Shown here piece after piece: positions 62,871-64,000 of a stretch of DNA of 64,000 nt. The DNA is from Ryuthela nishihirai (lineage: Eukaryota; Arthropoda; Arachnida; Araneae; Heptathelidae), in contig JAWZYU010000030.1 in assembly GCA_038380435.1 (NCBI GenBank), forward strand, positions 62,445,817 through 62,509,816, read 5' to 3'. The position numbers were made by a program, and so were the translations under genes. Position 1 is the stretch's first letter. Every line of letters begins with the position of its first letter. The notes below the pieces were generated by a model. The model did not search any database. It worked only from the letters and a program-made list of their open reading frames with translations, and had not been told where the DNA came from.

Positions 62871-63027
62871 GGCAGGATGGCTCATTGTTAGAATTCAGGC
62901 TCACAATCTGCAGCCCCAGATGGGCCAGCATCTCCACATAACTTCCTGCCCTGCCCTCGGTCAGTAGGGAATATCAGTGGGCTATCATCATCCATCAGAA
63001 GGGACATTAAGCCATGGCCCCATGTAC
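62871..63027 (+). mobile_element. Outer SINE A, left part, split by SINE A insertion
   Basis: Head GGGCAGGATGGCTCATTG and core GGGACATTAAGCCATGGCCC are clear. The copy stops at TACTGGAGAGC, where an antisense SINE A starts. It resumes at 63409. Confidence 0.85.
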
Positions 63028-63408
63028 TGGAGAGCTTTTGGGTTGTTTTACCTCTGAATGGCACTTTTTTGCACACAATGGGCTTAATGACCAGGTCACA
63101 AGGACCCCAAAGGATCAGAGAAGGTTGGGGGAGATGACCCACTGGAACAGCTATTGGGAGACAGATGGTAGCTTCCTGTCGAGCCATCCAGCGTGTTCTC
63201 TAACATGCACAGGGTATGATTCTCCTGCACACAGGGCCACAGCTAACATCCCATCTGACAGACAGTAGCCTTTCCAAGTTCATCAGTTCCCCTACTGACC
63301 ATGGGCAGGCGGGGAGGTTTACAGAGATAAATCTCAACACTGACCCAGCTGGGACTCGAATCTGGGAACTGCAGATTACAAGCCTGGCGTTCTACCAACT
63401 AAGCCACT
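63028..63408 (-). mobile_element. Inner SINE A, nested in another SINE A
   Basis: Complete antisense copy: the + strand begins TTTTGGGTTGTTTTACCTCT and ends at the tRNA-like head (- strand: GTGGCTTAGTTGGTAGAACG). CTGGAGAGCT before and CTGGATGGCT after it are a plausible 10-bp target duplication. Confidence 0.9.
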
Positions 63409-63615
63409 TGCTGGATGGCTATACCCTGTGCATGTTTAAGAACACTCTGGATGGCCTTGATGGGAGGCTACCATTTATCTCCCAACAACTGTGCAATGTT
63501 CTCCTTGTTCTCCTTCCCTCAATCTTCTCTGAGCCCTTGGGAGTCCTTGTGACTTGGCCATTTAGCCCATTGTTTAGAAAAGAAGTGCTGCTCAGAAATA
63601 AAACAATCCAAACCT
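63409..63615 (+). mobile_element. Outer SINE A, right part
   Basis: Resumes the outer SINE A at GGCTATACCCTGTGCATG and runs to the tail (GCTGCTCAGAAATAAAACAA). With 62871-63027 it forms one older SINE. Confidence 0.88.
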
Positions 63616-64000
63616 CTCCTAGTGGAGAAATATTCCTGATAGAAGCATGATTGAATAACAAGACACCATAAGTTGAAGAAGGTGATTGCAAAATTTATAA
63701 AAAGATTTTCTCAGACATTACCATTCTCCTTTTGGGGAGAATTATAAAAATTCTACAAAGGTTCCAAATTGCATCTATACATACTACATCACTAACAGGG
63801 CTACTGCTTTTCTGAAGCTGAAACCATTCAGGTCATTTCAGTTAATGGTTTGATCTTTTTTTTAATTGGAAAACTGGTAAATTGGAAAATGACTGAGAGG
63901 CATTAGATTTTTATTTAAAATCTTCAATAATATTGAAACTTTGTACATTGCAGCAATGCCAATTGTTTTAATGTTTAAACGTAATAAATGTGCAAGCAAC
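63616..64000 (+). other. Intergenic, nothing recognised
   Basis: AT-rich sequence to the end of the window. No gene or repeat recognised. Confidence 0.5.

Overview
This window looks like nuclear DNA from an invertebrate animal. It is AT-rich, its genes are split by long introns, and it is full of retroposons and small DNA transposons. I read it as a protostome. The RNase H-bearing I/Jockey-group LINE and the tRNA-derived SINEs are of types I associate with arthropods (especially chelicerates) and molluscs, but the sequence alone does not settle the species.

One real gene dominates. Fourteen exons on the + strand (470 to 52227) encode the last 622 residues of a neurobeachin-like protein, the NBEAL1/NBEAL2 type. 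Exons 1-7 of the window carry most of the BEACH domain and exons 8-14 the C-terminal WD40 repeats, ending in a TGA at 52225-52227. All internal junctions are GT-AG and all phases match. The 5' exons lie outside the window. No other complete host gene was found; a short hydrophobic open frame at 61326-61497 (- strand) may be the last exon of a neighbour.

Nearly everything else is mobile DNA. There are two tRNA-derived SINE families (A, about 380 bp with a core resembling the MetaSINE type; B, about 213 bp with a tRNA-Ser/Leu-like head). There are two copies of an I/Jockey-group LINE, one about 6.06 kb and nested in a SINE. At least five RTE-type LINE pieces end in GAT repeats. DNA elements include two Tc1-like elements, a 2381-bp Ginger-like transposon with an integrase pseudogene, two hAT MITEs with perfect 8-bp target duplications, and two TTAA-flanked MITEs. 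Many insertions are nested: LINE in SINE, SINE in LINE, SINE in SINE.

The most unusual observations are as follows. (1) A 75-bp copy of the 3' end of NBEAL exon 8 lies inside a SINE 6 kb downstream in the same intron. (2) A family of palindromic elements is built from two tRNA-like modules placed head to head and facing outward (40860-41080, 56366-56598, 62324-62522, with a solo arm at 61790-61885). (3) A 46-bp inverted repeat brackets exon 4, an arrangement that could favour circular RNA or exon skipping. (4) Short local copies sit inside or beside transposons, which suggests templated repair. (5) Near 45 kb there is an unclassified element of about 1 kb with inverted ends and internal tandem units.
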